Positions 18,011-27,626 of a stretch of 64,000 nucleotides of DNA are shown one piece after another (the stretch's first letter is position 1; each line of letters opens with the position of its first letter). Made by a program: the position numbers and the translations under genes. The notes beneath the pieces are model-generated. The model was not told where the DNA came from, made no database searches, and was given only the letters and a program-made list of their open reading frames with translations. This DNA comes from Bacteroidota bacterium (GTDB lineage Bacteria; Bacteroidota; Bacteroidia; B-17B0; Aurantibacillaceae), in the NCBI GenBank assembly GCA_020162035.1, contig JAIUNM010000018.1, positions 1-64,000 on the forward strand. The letters run 5' to 3'.

Positions 18011-18991
18011 TTAAAATAACAATAACTTATATAATATATAGTTTATACCAGGTATTCTAACTTTTTGTCTATTATATTTCCAACCTAAATATAAATAAAA
18101 TTTTTTCAAAAAATTAATACTTTGATAGATTTGAATTTTTTTTATAGTTGTTTGTAATTCTTTAAATTGAATTAAAGAAATTGATTTAAGTCTATTTTGA
18201 TAAGAAACTTGTTCTATAACTCTATATATAGTTCCTAATAAATACTTGCGGTTATTATTTTCAATATTGCCATAAAATTTATCGCAATATAATTGAACCG
18301 AATTTACCCATCTTTTTAAAAAATTAAATTCATCAAAATTTTTTCTTGCATTGTCTATTCTTAAATAACAATCGGGCAATTCATTTAATAATAAAAATTT
18401 TACATTAGGTTGCATTAAAGCTCTTGTATGAAATTCTACATCTTGTAAGCGTTGGAAATTTTCATCAAACCCTTTTATTTTTAATACAAAATCTAATTTC
18501 CAAATTGGTTGCATAGTTTGCCATGGTAATTGGTGCGAAAGAAAATTTTTTAAAGGTTTTTTTACATTTGGAAACCAATTAAAATTACTATCTCCTATTA
18601 TTTTATTAAAAATTTGTAAAGTGTGAACAGTAAAATCTAATTTTGGATTTTCGATAATTATTTTAATTCGATTTGTTAAACAATTTTTATTTAATAAATC
18701 ATCAGCATCTAAAAATATTAAATACTGCCCTTTTGCGGCATTAATTCCAATGTTTCTGCACACATTTGCGCCAGAGTTTTGTTTAGAATTAATTAGTGTT
18801 ATCCTTTTGTCTAATTCTACAAATTTTGTAATTATATGAACAGAATTATCTGTTGAACCATCTTCTATTATAATTAATTCCCAATTAATATAAGTTTGTT
18901 CAATAACAGATTCTATTGTTTCTGCAATATAATCTCCTTTATTAAAAGAAGGGACAATAATTGTAACTAAAGGTAATTTTTCAGGTACCAC
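18011..18991 (-). CDS. Family 2 glycosyltransferase
   Basis: This 326-residue cytosolic GT-A enzyme starts with VTIIVPSFNKGDYIAETIESV and has IIIEDGSTDNS near residue 40. The divalent-metal DxD-type motif FLDADD is near residue 95. It probably adds one sugar of the repeat unit on a lipid carrier. The start is GTG at 18991, overlapping the stop of the upstream glycosyltransferase by one base (TAGTG), which suggests coupled translation. Substrate unknown. Confidence 0.9.
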   Translation of the reverse strand: MVPEKLPLVTIIVPSFNKGDYIAETIESVIEQTYINWELIIIEDGSTDNSVHIITKFVELDKRITLINSKQNSGANVCRNIGINAAKGQYLIFLDADDLLNKNCLTNRIKIIIENPKLDFTVHTLQIFNKIIGDSNFNWFPNVKKPLKNFLSHQLPWQTMQPIWKLDFVLKIKGFDENFQRLQDVEFHTRALMQPNVKFLLLNELPDCYLRIDNARKNFDEFNFLKRWVNSVQLYCDKFYGNIENNNRKYLLGTIYRVIEQVSYQNRLKSISLIQFKELQTTIKKIQIYQSINFLKKFYLYLGWKYNRQKVRIPGINYILYKLLLF

Positions 18992-20226
18992 TAAATTAAT
19001 TCTTGCTCAATTTCTTGAGCTAAATGTTCAACATTATATTTATTTAATAAATGAGATATATTAGTGTTGAGTGTAAATTGTTTTGCGTTTTTTATAAAAC
19101 TCAATAAGTCATTTTCTAAATTATCAACTGATATAGCAAAACCTAAATTTTCATTTATTATAAGTTCAGATGTTTTGCCTGGTTTAGAAAATATTAAAAT
19201 TGGTTTTTTTAACATTAAATACTCAAGAAATTTTGTGCTTATTGAATAGGTAAGATCATCAGTTAAAAATAAGGCTGTAAAATTGTTTTTTGATATTTGC
19301 TCATATGTTTTTTCTAAAGATAATATTCCTCCATATTTACAACAACTTGGCAATAAATTTAATAACTCTAAACAATCCTCTGGCATATCGCCATAAAAAT
19401 TAAAAACTAGATTTGAATTTAATTCTACATTATTTTTTAAAACATAAACTAAATTTTGAAGTATATATTTTGCTTTCCCATAAAATGTACCAGCAAAAAT
19501 AATTTCTATTTTATCATTAATTAATTTGTTTGAGTTATTAAATGCTTTAATATCATTACTATCAAAACCGTTAGGTATAACTTTTATTTTATTTTTGATA
19601 TTATATGTTTCTATAAAATAGTTTGCCATTTCGTTTGCTACAACAAATATTTTATCATAATTTAATATAACATGTTTTTCCATTAATTTTTCCTGCTCTA
19701 CCCTACTATATTGCATGCCATATAAACCATAAGAAGTTTTATTGTTTACCCATGGGTCTCTAAAGTCAACTATAAATTGTGTATTTGGAAATTTTCTCTT
19801 TAAATCTATCACAAAAAAAGCCATTTTAAATGGCGCACAACTAACTATAATATTGTTAATGTTATGTTTTAAAATTAGCTCTTCAGTAGTTTTTAGTAAC
19901 TGTTTTTTCCAAAAAGAAGAATAATCAAAATAATTTCCTTTTACCTTTAGTTTACAATATAAAATTGCAATACGATAATAAATTTTTTGAAAAATTGTTT
20001 TAGGTGAAATTTGTAAGATGTGAGGGTATGATGTGTTTAAAGAAATTACATTTATACCATTAACATCATTAACCCAATTTGATAGTTTATTGTTTTGTTT
20101 TTTGGCATTTATAACCCTAATATTTACATTATGATTCTTTAAATATTTTGAAAATTTTGCCCATCGTCTTCCTCCTACTCCTTCATTTGGCGGAAAAGCA
20201 TAATTAATAATAAGTAAATTTTTCAA
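18991..20226 (-). CDS. GT-B glycosyltransferase (GT4-like)
   Basis: This 411-residue protein opens with the GT-B N-terminal motif NYAFPPNEGVGGRRWAKFSKYL and has a linker VIPNGFDSNDIKAF near residue 215. The C-terminal donor-binding region has LEYLMLKKPILIF near 350. Family 4 enzymes use nucleotide-activated sugars with retention. The start codon is TTG at 20226; no ATG lies near the N-terminal strand. It is coupled to the GT2 gene downstream and lies 24 nt after the AsnB-like gene. Confidence 0.85.
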   Translation of the reverse strand: MKNLLIINYAFPPNEGVGGRRWAKFSKYLKNHNVNIRVINAKKQNNKLSNWVNDVNGINVISLNTSYPHILQISPKTIFQKIYYRIAILYCKLKVKGNYFDYSSFWKKQLLKTTEELILKHNINNIIVSCAPFKMAFFVIDLKRKFPNTQFIVDFRDPWVNNKTSYGLYGMQYSRVEQEKLMEKHVILNYDKIFVVANEMANYFIETYNIKNKIKVIPNGFDSNDIKAFNNSNKLINDKIEIIFAGTFYGKAKYILQNLVYVLKNNVELNSNLVFNFYGDMPEDCLELLNLLPSCCKYGGILSLEKTYEQISKNNFTALFLTDDLTYSISTKFLEYLMLKKPILIFSKPGKTSELIINENLGFAISVDNLENDLLSFIKNAKQFTLNTNISHLLNKYNVEHLAQEIEQELI

Positions 20227-20250
20227 AAAAATAATTAAATGATGATTGTT

Positions 20251-22104
20251 TTATTTATTAGGTTTGTATTTTTCAAACCAAATAGCTAAACTATAGTATT
20301 TATAATCTTCTTTAAAATCAATGCCATAATCTTTTAAAATAGATTTATTTACAGCATTTTCGTTTTGTAATGTTCTCAAAACTTTGTTTTCAGGTGTTGT
20401 AAAACCCATTTTATCTTTTCGCCATCTAATGTTATCTGGTAATTCAACCATAGCTTCACGTATTATATGTTTTTGAAATCCATTTTTAATTTTTAAGCTA
20501 TCTTTTAATTTAAAACCAAAATCAATCAATCTATAATCCATAAAAGGGTGCCTAGATTCTAGAGAAAAAGCCATAGTATTTCTGTCGTTACTTGCTAAAT
20601 AATTAGGTATTGTGTATTCAAATAAATCTATATACAATTGCTCACTTAAGTTTTTTGAATTTAACCATCTGTTTTTAACATCATAAAAATTTTTATAACT
20701 TTTACCAACTTTAGCTTTTAACCAATATTTAAGTTCAGATTGAATTGCCTTTGAAACCTTTTCTTTATTTAAACCCTTTACTGTAACAAATGAATTTAAT
20801 TCTTCTTTATATAGTTTATATTTTAAATTAGACAATAAACTAGCCGCATATTTATAAAAATGATGATGATACCCTGCAAACACCTCATCAGCACCTTGGC
20901 CATTTAAAACAACAGTTGTATTAGTTGATTTAATTAATTTAGACAAACAATAATCAGCATAAAAAGATGATGTTACCGCTGGATAATCATGCATAAAAAG
21001 ATGTTCACGTAAATCATTCGTACTAAATTCATCTAATATAGAAACAAAATTATTTTTACAATTGTAATGCTTAAGTAATTCATCAATATGTTTCGATTCG
21101 TCACCTTCTTCACCTCTAGCTACAACCGAAAATGTATTTAATAAATGAGATTTATTAACTATTTTAAGCTGTTCATAAGCTAATGCTAATATTGAAGATG
21201 AGTCTAATCCTCCAGATATTGCAACACCAACGGGCACATCTGCTGCAAGTCTAAGTTTTATAGCATCATTTAATAAAAACCTAAATTCAGAAATTGCATC
21301 GTTAGTTGATAAATTTAATTTTGTTGTATTTAAGGTGTAATATTTAGTAAAATTTAATTGTAGATTTTTAAGGGATAAAATACAGTTGCTTGAAACAGGA
21401 AATCTGAATAAATTTGTAAAGAAAGTATCGTTATTAAAGCAAATAATACTTTCTTCCAAATAAAATTTCATTAAATTTAAATTATACTCCCCTATTAAAT
21501 TTTTAAAATGTAAATATTGTTTTACTTCACTTGCTAATATAATTTCAGAATTTTGTTGCGCATAAAATAAAGGTTTTACTCCAAATCTATCTCTCGAAAT
21601 AAAACAATTTCTTTTTATTGCATCATAAATTACAAATGCCCACATACCGTTAAAACGTTCAACACATTTTTCGCCCCAAGTTTTGTATGCTGCTAAAATT
21701 ACTTCGGTATCTGTTTCAGATGTAAATGGATAATTTATATTTTTTAATTCTTCTCTTATTTGTTTCCAATTGTAAATTTCTCCATTAAAAACAATTATAT
21801 TTCCAGTTTGTTTACAAATCATTGGTTGAAAACCATTATCTGACAAATCAAAAATACTTAAACGTTTATGACCTAAGATTATATTAAATTCGGCTGGGTT
21901 TACATCATTAATGTTTTTAGCATTAATTGAATTGGGACATTTACCACTATTTATAAACTGAAATGAATTTGTATTGGAATTAATTAAAATTAAACCATCT
22001 CCATCTGGCCCTCTATGATTTATAGAGCTTAATGCAGTTAATGCATCAATTAAATTTTGTTGAGTTAAAGAAGTATTTTTAATATGAGCAAAAATTCCAC
22101 ACAT
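20251..22104 (-). CDS. AsnB-like glutamine-dependent amidotransferase
   Basis: This 617-residue protein resembles asparagine synthase B. The N-terminal class II glutaminase domain has the nucleophile Cys2 (MCGIF) and RGPDG near 31-35. The C-terminal synthetase domain has the PP-loop SGGLDSS at 307-313 and GQGADEVFAGYHHH near residue 405. In O-antigen loci such proteins usually amidate a carboxyl group of a uronic or nonulosonic acid rather than aspartate, which is the role I infer here. It is one of three AsnB paralogues in the window. It is preceded by a 95-bp gap with an 18-bp palindrome. Confidence 0.85.
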   Translation of the reverse strand: MCGIFAHIKNTSLTQQNLIDALTALSSINHRGPDGDGLILINSNTNSFQFINSGKCPNSINAKNINDVNPAEFNIILGHKRLSIFDLSDNGFQPMICKQTGNIIVFNGEIYNWKQIREELKNINYPFTSETDTEVILAAYKTWGEKCVERFNGMWAFVIYDAIKRNCFISRDRFGVKPLFYAQQNSEIILASEVKQYLHFKNLIGEYNLNLMKFYLEESIICFNNDTFFTNLFRFPVSSNCILSLKNLQLNFTKYYTLNTTKLNLSTNDAISEFRFLLNDAIKLRLAADVPVGVAISGGLDSSSILALAYEQLKIVNKSHLLNTFSVVARGEEGDESKHIDELLKHYNCKNNFVSILDEFSTNDLREHLFMHDYPAVTSSFYADYCLSKLIKSTNTTVVLNGQGADEVFAGYHHHFYKYAASLLSNLKYKLYKEELNSFVTVKGLNKEKVSKAIQSELKYWLKAKVGKSYKNFYDVKNRWLNSKNLSEQLYIDLFEYTIPNYLASNDRNTMAFSLESRHPFMDYRLIDFGFKLKDSLKIKNGFQKHIIREAMVELPDNIRWRKDKMGFTTPENKVLRTLQNENAVNKSILKDYGIDFKEDYKYYSLAIWFEKYKPNK

Positions 22105-22157
22105 GAGTACAAAGGTATTTCAATTTAAAATCTTAAAATAGTTTACAGTAATAAATT

Positions 22158-22175
22158 TTCGTCTAATTAGACGAA
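22158..22175. repeat. Perfect 18-bp palindrome between the pse genes and asnB
   Basis: TTCGTCTAATTAGACGAA is a perfect palindrome in the 95-bp gap between the pse-associated gene ending at 22200 and the asnB-like gene starting at 22104. As RNA it gives a 7-bp stem with an AATT tetraloop. There is no clean U-tract after it on the minus strand, so it may be an attenuator, an RNA-processing site or a protein-binding site rather than a strong terminator. Its position would split the otherwise gap-free operon. Confidence 0.55.
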
Positions 22176-22199
22176 TGGTTTGTTTTAAAAGAGCAAAAA

Positions 22200-23495
22200 T
22201 TAACCTTTACGATAGTTATTAATTCCATTTAATTCGAAAAATTCGTTTATTGTTAGTTTTATGTTTTTATTAATTATTTTTTCGAGTTGGTCAACTTCTT
22301 TAATACAAACATTATTAAAATTTGAATTAGAAATAGGAAAATTTATGTAATTAATTGGCGCAATAATAGTTTTTAAACCAAGGTAATAACGCTCAAACAT
22401 TAAAGTACTAATTAGTGAAATTGCAATGTTTACTTGATCAAACTCTTCAATTGAAGGTTTATCAAATGGTGCAATTGAAAAATTACTCGAATTAAATTTT
22501 TGATAATATTTTGTTGTTAATTCTGGTTTTCTTTTTTCAATTGGATGGCAATATATTCTTAATTTATAATTATTTTTATTACATAGTTTTATTAATTCGG
22601 TTAAAATTAATTGTTCGTTATATGCGTCGTTTGTGTCCAATTCGGCATCTCCTAGCTCTTTACGTAACCAATTGCCACTTGAGTAAAAACCAATATCATA
22701 ATTAAAATATTCAATAGTTTTTACATCTTTTAAAAATCGTAAAGGTGCATTAAAAATTAACTCAGGACTCCACATTTGAGTTTCATTAACAAACATCGTG
22801 TCTTTAAAATAACTAAATTCTTCTTTTTGGTAGCCAAAGCAAAAAGACAAACAATTTGATACAATTGATGAGTTATATACAAACAAAGGCACTTCAGAAG
22901 GTATTTTATTAATGTAAATTCCATTTTTCATTAATAAAAAAGCGCAAATATTTGCATCTGTTTGAAAAATAGAAAAAAAATGTAATTTTTTAATGTGATT
23001 GGATGTTAAATACTTATTGATATTAAAGCATTCGATAGATTGTTGATATAAAAAAGAAAGCTGCTTTTTATCTTTTTTAAAGCAGCTTATCATAAAAATA
23101 AAAGGGAAAATTATAATTGAAACGAAAAGTATTTTAATTAAATCTATTTTATTTTGAGGAATAAGTAATTCATTTTTATATACAGTACTATAATTTTTTT
23201 CAGGATTAAAATTTCTTAAATAATTTAATCTAATTTCTTTACTGTCATATGATGCATCATAAAAGGCTTCATGAGTATCTGTTCTAAATTCAAAATTATG
23301 TTTTTTAAATAAGTTTGAAAAAATATGTTTAAAAATAAAAAAACTAGAAAGCCAGTTTGTGTCATAATTTTTAGGTAATCGAAATGTTATTTGATTTAAA
23401 GTTTTACCACAATTATAAAGTACTTTATTGTGTTTAATATCATTTTTGAATAAAAAATTACTATAAAACAAATAATAAACGTAATAAAGTAACAT
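22200..23495 (-). CDS. Putative GT-B transferase, candidate pseudaminyltransferase
   Basis: I do not recognise a named family. The 431-residue protein has a hydrophobic segment near 117-138, then a domain with YSSGNWLRKELGDAE near 271, CHPIEKR (His317-Pro318), and SLIST (360-364) followed by FERYYLGLKTIIAP. HP and S/T motifs in this order and spacing are a feature of bacterial sialyltransferases (families such as GT38 and GT52), where they bind the CMP moiety. Its ATG overlaps the pseI stop, so it is directly coupled to nonulosonic-acid synthesis. I infer a CMP-pseudaminate-dependent transferase; an unrelated capsule GT-B protein is the alternative. The internal hydrophobic segment is unusual for these families. 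Confidence 0.45.
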   Translation of the reverse strand: MLLYYVYYLFYSNFLFKNDIKHNKVLYNCGKTLNQITFRLPKNYDTNWLSSFFIFKHIFSNLFKKHNFEFRTDTHEAFYDASYDSKEIRLNYLRNFNPEKNYSTVYKNELLIPQNKIDLIKILFVSIIIFPFIFMISCFKKDKKQLSFLYQQSIECFNINKYLTSNHIKKLHFFSIFQTDANICAFLLMKNGIYINKIPSEVPLFVYNSSIVSNCLSFCFGYQKEEFSYFKDTMFVNETQMWSPELIFNAPLRFLKDVKTIEYFNYDIGFYSSGNWLRKELGDAELDTNDAYNEQLILTELIKLCNKNNYKLRIYCHPIEKRKPELTTKYYQKFNSSNFSIAPFDKPSIEEFDQVNIAISLISTLMFERYYLGLKTIIAPINYINFPISNSNFNNVCIKEVDQLEKIINKNIKLTINEFFELNGINNYRKG

Positions 23496-24532
23496 TACAA
23501 TAAATCAAAAGTAAGAGGTGTACCTTTTTTAATATTATTTTTTGAAATATTTCCAATAATCATTTCCCAATATTTTGGTTCAAGTCCATTACCTGGTCTT
23601 ATAATTTTTAAATTTTTTTCCGAAAAAGTGTCACCAACTTTAACATCTTCACTCACATATATAGATCTTTTAAAAAACAAGCTGTTTTTTTCGGCGTTTT
23701 GAACGCCATATTTTATTTCACCCAATGCTAAATATGCTCTTTCAGTTTCAATTACTAAACTTTTTAATTCATGGGGCTCTAACGAAAACGCTGAATCAAC
23801 ACCACCATCTGCTCTATTAAGTGTAAAATGTTTTTCAATTATAGAAGCTCCTAAAGCAATTGCGGCTACGCTTACTCCAATGCCCATGGTGTGGTCAGAT
23901 AAACCTACTATGCAATTATGTAATTTTTGTAAATGTGGTATGGTTAGTAAGTTTGTGTTTTCTGGGCTGGCAGGGTATGTACTTGTACATTTTAATAAAG
24001 CAAAATTATTACATCCATTTTCTTTAAGTGTTTTAACCGCTGTATCTATATCTGCAATGGAAGACACTCCCGTTGAAATAATTACGGGCTTACCTGTTTT
24101 AGCTACTTTTTTAATTAATGGTAAATGAGTATTTTCAAAAGAGGCAATTTTATAGGCAGGACAATTTAAAGTTTCTAAAAAATCAACTGCCGTTTCATCA
24201 AAAGGTGAACTAAAAGCAATAATGTTTTTTTGTTTTGCCCTCTCAAAAATCTCTTTATGCCATTCCCATGGTGTATAAGCTTCTTTATATAAATCATGTA
24301 ATTCTTTACCGTGCCATAAAGAGTTTTTATCATTTATTGTATATGCCCCCTTCATTGTAATTGTATCAGCCGTATAGGTTTGAAGTTTTATGGCATGAGC
24401 GCCAGCTTCTGAGGCTGCATCTACAATTTCTAAAGCTCTGTTAATTGACTGGTTGTGGTTGCCACTCATTTCGGCAATAACAAAAGGTTTATAATTTTTG
24501 CCTACAATAATATTATTTATATTAAATTCCAT
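23495..24532 (-). CDS. pseI: Pseudaminic acid synthase
   Basis: PseI condenses 2,4-diacetamido-2,4,6-trideoxy-L-altrose with phosphoenolpyruvate to form pseudaminic acid. The 345-residue protein has the NeuB TIM barrel: FVIAEMSGNHNQ at 18-29, GAHAIKLQTYTADT near 44, SDHTMG near 216 and EKHFTLNR near 237. A C-terminal SAF (antifreeze-like) domain lies from about 285. The MSGNHNQ and KLQTYTADT sequences point to PseI rather than NeuB or LegI. Its ATG shares one base with the stop of the double-GNAT gene upstream (TAATG). Confidence 0.93.
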   Translation of the reverse strand: MEFNINNIIVGKNYKPFVIAEMSGNHNQSINRALEIVDAASEAGAHAIKLQTYTADTITMKGAYTINDKNSLWHGKELHDLYKEAYTPWEWHKEIFERAKQKNIIAFSSPFDETAVDFLETLNCPAYKIASFENTHLPLIKKVAKTGKPVIISTGVSSIADIDTAVKTLKENGCNNFALLKCTSTYPASPENTNLLTIPHLQKLHNCIVGLSDHTMGIGVSVAAIALGASIIEKHFTLNRADGGVDSAFSLEPHELKSLVIETERAYLALGEIKYGVQNAEKNSLFFKRSIYVSEDVKVGDTFSEKNLKIIRPGNGLEPKYWEMIIGNISKNNIKKGTPLTFDLL

Positions 24533-25551
24533 TATGTAAAAATTAGTTTAATTGATTCATGGCCTTGAATAATTTCATTTGATGTAAATTTGTATCCTGC
24601 GTTTTTAAATGCTTTTATTGAAGCAATATTATCTTTCTTTATATAAGCCGTAATACTTTTATCTTTTAATAATTTAAAATGTTTAGAGGCATTAAAAATT
24701 ATTCTATTTGCGTAACCCATTTCCCTATGTTCGTTGTTAACAGATACACCAATAATAGTTTCATTTTCTTTTTCTTCTATTCTTGCTTGTCCTATAAGTT
24801 CATTTTTACTGTTAAAATAAACAAGCATTAAAGTTTTTTCATCAACTACTTTGTTTAAAAACCATTTGGTGTGATTTTCAATACTTATTTTATCTGAATT
24901 AAAAGAATTTTTTCTTACTTCAGTATCATTTGCCCATTTAAAATATATTTTTAAATCATCTTTGCTTGCTTTTCTATAATAAATTTCGTCGCAAAAAAAA
25001 CTGTGAATAAATACATGTTTTTTATGTTTATTTATTATAACATGATTTTTTAAAACTGCTTCTCTTTCAAAGCCAGATTTTTCTATAATAGGAAAAAGAT
25101 TTGTTCGAATTGAATAAGCATACGTATATATTTTAATGAAATTAATATGATTGGCTACACGTTTTATTAAATCAAGATAATTTAACCAATCTTGTTCAAA
25201 AGTGTTAGGATTATTAGATCTTTCTTTTGAAGTTAAAAATGAAATTTCAGCATTTTTATTTATCCAATCGATATGAACCAATCCTCCATAACCCACCAAT
25301 TTTTCGTTATATAGTAAACTAAAAAGTAATTGCTTTGGGTTTTCTTCTACAAATAAATTTGCAACCACAGTTTCAAAATAGTTTATTTGATCTTCTTTTG
25401 TAAGAATTGTGCTCTGTCTTAACAAATCCATTTGATCATTTCTCCAATTACGAATTTCTTCATTATCATTGTGTCTTATTGGAACTAATGAATAATTATT
25501 AATAGAGAACTCTTGCTTATACAAACACTTGTATTGTCTATTATTAAGCAT
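24532..25551 (-). CDS. Protein with two GNAT acetyltransferase domains
   Basis: About 339 residues containing two GNAT-type folds. The first (to about 165) has the RimJ/RimL-like pattern IRNWRNDQMDLLRQ. The second begins near 178 with YYRKASKDDLKIYFKWANDTEVRKNSF, strongly reminiscent of the GNAT domain often fused to the C-terminus of PseG. There is no MurG-like PseG hydrolase domain here. I start it at ATG 25551, 1 nt after the upstream aminotransferase stop; a longer reading to 25593 would overlap that gene. It probably N-acetylates a 4-amino sugar intermediate, duplicating or replacing the PseH step. Confidence 0.7.
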   Translation of the reverse strand: MLNNRQYKCLYKQEFSINNYSLVPIRHNDNEEIRNWRNDQMDLLRQSTILTKEDQINYFETVVANLFVEENPKQLLFSLLYNEKLVGYGGLVHIDWINKNAEISFLTSKERSNNPNTFEQDWLNYLDLIKRVANHINFIKIYTYAYSIRTNLFPIIEKSGFEREAVLKNHVIINKHKKHVFIHSFFCDEIYYRKASKDDLKIYFKWANDTEVRKNSFNSDKISIENHTKWFLNKVVDEKTLMLVYFNSKNELIGQARIEEKENETIIGVSVNNEHREMGYANRIIFNASKHFKLLKDKSITAYIKKDNIASIKAFKNAGYKFTSNEIIQGHESIKLIFT

Positions 25552-25552
25552 A

Positions 25553-26872
25553 TTAATTAAATTTTCTAAAAACAGGTTTTGTAGGGGGGCCAATTAAATG
25601 TTTTTCATATCCGTCGTTTAAAGCATTTTGATAAAGCTTTAAACATTCATTAAGTTGTGAAGTGAAAAACTGAATATCTTGTTGTGTATGAGAAAAGCAA
25701 GGTACAAAAGCTGCTTGAAATAAAATTCCTCTTTTAATCATTTCTTGCATAAAATATGTTCGCATACCCATACAAACTTCTTTATTGTTCTTTTTAAAAA
25801 CAAAAACTTGCATCCAATTATCGCCTAAAATTGAAATGTAATCTTGTAAATTGTTTTTTAAAATTAACTCATTACATTCTTTAAGTAACAAATCTCCAAT
25901 TTTATGGTTATGTTCAATAACATTGTGTTTTTGATATTCGTTAATGGTTGCTATACCTGCGGCAATGGCATGAGTTTCGCCCCCATGAGTGGTTGATGTT
26001 AAAAAAACGCGTTCCGATCCTTCTTTAATTATACCTCCAATTTCCATTATTTCTTTTTTGCCTGTCATAGCTGAAAATGAAAACCCATTCGCAATACCTT
26101 TACCCCATGTTGCAATATCTGGTGTAACATTATATTTTTTAATAGAACCTGGTAAATCTGTTTTAAATCCAGTAATCATTTCATCTAAAATATAAATTGC
26201 TCCTTGAGCTTGAACAAAAGTAATTGCATCTTGTAAATAGTTGTCTGGTAAAGGTGTCCATTTTTCTGGTTCAGAAATAACACAAGCTATTTGATTTGGA
26301 TATTTAGCAAATAATTCTTTTAATGAATTTAAATCGTCTGCTTTGTAAGTTACAGATAAAATTTTTGCTTCATCAGGAATACCAGCATCGCATTGAGTTT
26401 TACCTATAAACCAATCGTCGTAACTATAAAATGGATGATCGTATGGAAAGGCAACTAAATTTCGTTTTGTATATGCACGAGCAATTTTTACCGCAGCAGT
26501 TGTAACAATTGAACCGTTTTTAGCAAACTTTATCATTTGATGTTGAGGGACAAGTGATAAAAATTTTTCAGCCATTTCTAACTCAATATAAGAAGGGCGT
26601 TGAAAGTTAACACCTAATTCAATTTCTTTTCTTACAGCATCTAAAACTGGTTCATATGCATGGCCTAAACCAACCGATGTTAAACCCATTGAACAATCTA
26701 AGAATTTGTTATCGTCAATATCCCATACATAAGCCCCTTTTCCTTTTTTAATTGCAGCAGGAGAAAGTAGAGGGAATTGATCATCACCTTTACTGTATGT
26801 ATGAGCACCTCCAGGAATTAAATTGTGGATTTTTGAACGGTAATTGTTAGAGTTTTTAAAATTTGAAATCAT
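25553..26872 (-). CDS. Class III PLP aminotransferase (glutamate-1-semialdehyde aminomutase-like)
   Basis: About 439 residues, fold type I class III. LIPGGAHTYSKGDDQFP near 18-34 matches the glutamate-1-semialdehyde aminomutase-like N-terminus. The PLP-binding Asp is in YILDEMITGFK (about 228-237) and the Schiff-base Lys258 is in TWGKGIANGFSFSA. Start ATG 26872 lies 1 nt after the SpsF stop; the frame is open further upstream but would overlap. Such enzymes recur in nonulosonic-acid loci, but its reaction there is unproven. It may aminate a sugar or a small acyl substituent. It is not expected to serve heme synthesis in this context. Confidence 0.85.
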   Translation of the reverse strand: MISNFKNSNNYRSKIHNLIPGGAHTYSKGDDQFPLLSPAAIKKGKGAYVWDIDDNKFLDCSMGLTSVGLGHAYEPVLDAVRKEIELGVNFQRPSYIELEMAEKFLSLVPQHQMIKFAKNGSIVTTAAVKIARAYTKRNLVAFPYDHPFYSYDDWFIGKTQCDAGIPDEAKILSVTYKADDLNSLKELFAKYPNQIACVISEPEKWTPLPDNYLQDAITFVQAQGAIYILDEMITGFKTDLPGSIKKYNVTPDIATWGKGIANGFSFSAMTGKKEIMEIGGIIKEGSERVFLTSTTHGGETHAIAAGIATINEYQKHNVIEHNHKIGDLLLKECNELILKNNLQDYISILGDNWMQVFVFKKNNKEVCMGMRTYFMQEMIKRGILFQAAFVPCFSHTQQDIQFFTSQLNECLKLYQNALNDGYEKHLIGPPTKPVFRKFN

Positions 26873-26873
26873 T

Positions 26874-27626
26874 TTAATCTTTTTTAATTGATTTTTGGTA
26901 ACCTTCATTCCTTGCAATGGATTGGTTAATTACATTTCCATTTTTTATAATTTCGTTTGCGTATATTAACCAAGGTTGATGTAAGCCAAATTTATTTATT
27001 AATTCATTTACTACAATTAAATCATTAGGTTCATCTACTGTTAATCTAATGTAACTATAATCAATGTTATTTTTTAATGTAAGAGCTGAAAATATTGAAC
27101 CTCCTTTAAGATTACTATTCTTCCAAATATAAGGCGTAACATGTTCTTTTTCAGAATTCAATTTTGCATTTTCAGAAGCAATTAATAATGATTTGTAGTT
27201 AAATACTTCTACGTCTATCCCATCTGGAAAAGTAGGCTCAATACAGTTGCTAACATAATCAACTTTTGTTTCAATGATTAGCTTTATACACTCATCTATA
27301 ACAATAGGATCTATTAACGGACAATCTGCAGTGAGCCTAACAACGAAATCAATATTTTTATAATTATTTAAGCATTCAATAAATCTTTCAAGTACGTTAT
27401 TTTCATCGCCTCTAAAACAAGTTATTTGATTTTGTTTTGCGTAATCTACTAAGATATCATCTGAAGTGTTATTACTAGTTGCTAAAATATGTGAGGAAAT
27501 TAATTTAGATTTTGAAACTCTATCGAAATGAATTTTTAGTAATGAAATTCCGTTTATTTCTTTTAAAACTTTTCCTGGCAACCTAGTTGATCCCATTCGG
27601 GCTTGTGTAATTGCAATAATTTTCAT
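26874..27626 (-). CDS. spsF: SpsF-type cytidylyltransferase for nonulosonic acid
   Basis: This 250-residue nucleotidyltransferase has the N-terminal motif ITQARMGSTRLPGKVL at 5-20, with the Gly-rich triphosphate loop and the Arg/Lys residues of CMP-sugar synthetases, and VRLTADCPLIDP near 95. It is the SpsF branch of the cytidylyltransferase family rather than the classic PseF branch (IPARGGSKRIP). Within this pse cluster it is the only candidate for making CMP-pseudaminic acid. The start is ATG 27626, sharing one base with the stop of the aldo/keto reductase gene. Confidence 0.8.
   Translation of the reverse strand: MKIIAITQARMGSTRLPGKVLKEINGISLLKIHFDRVSKSKLISSHILATSNNTSDDILVDYAKQNQITCFRGDENNVLERFIECLNNYKNIDFVVRLTADCPLIDPIVIDECIKLIIETKVDYVSNCIEPTFPDGIDVEVFNYKSLLIASENAKLNSEKEHVTPYIWKNSNLKGGSIFSALTLKNNIDYSYIRLTVDEPNDLIVVNELINKFGLHQPWLIYANEIIKNGNVINQSIARNEGYQKSIKKD

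Noticed and set aside
24532..25593. Double-GNAT protein as PseG
   Set aside because: It has no MurG-like hydrolase domain; only the GNAT part that is often fused to PseG can be seen.
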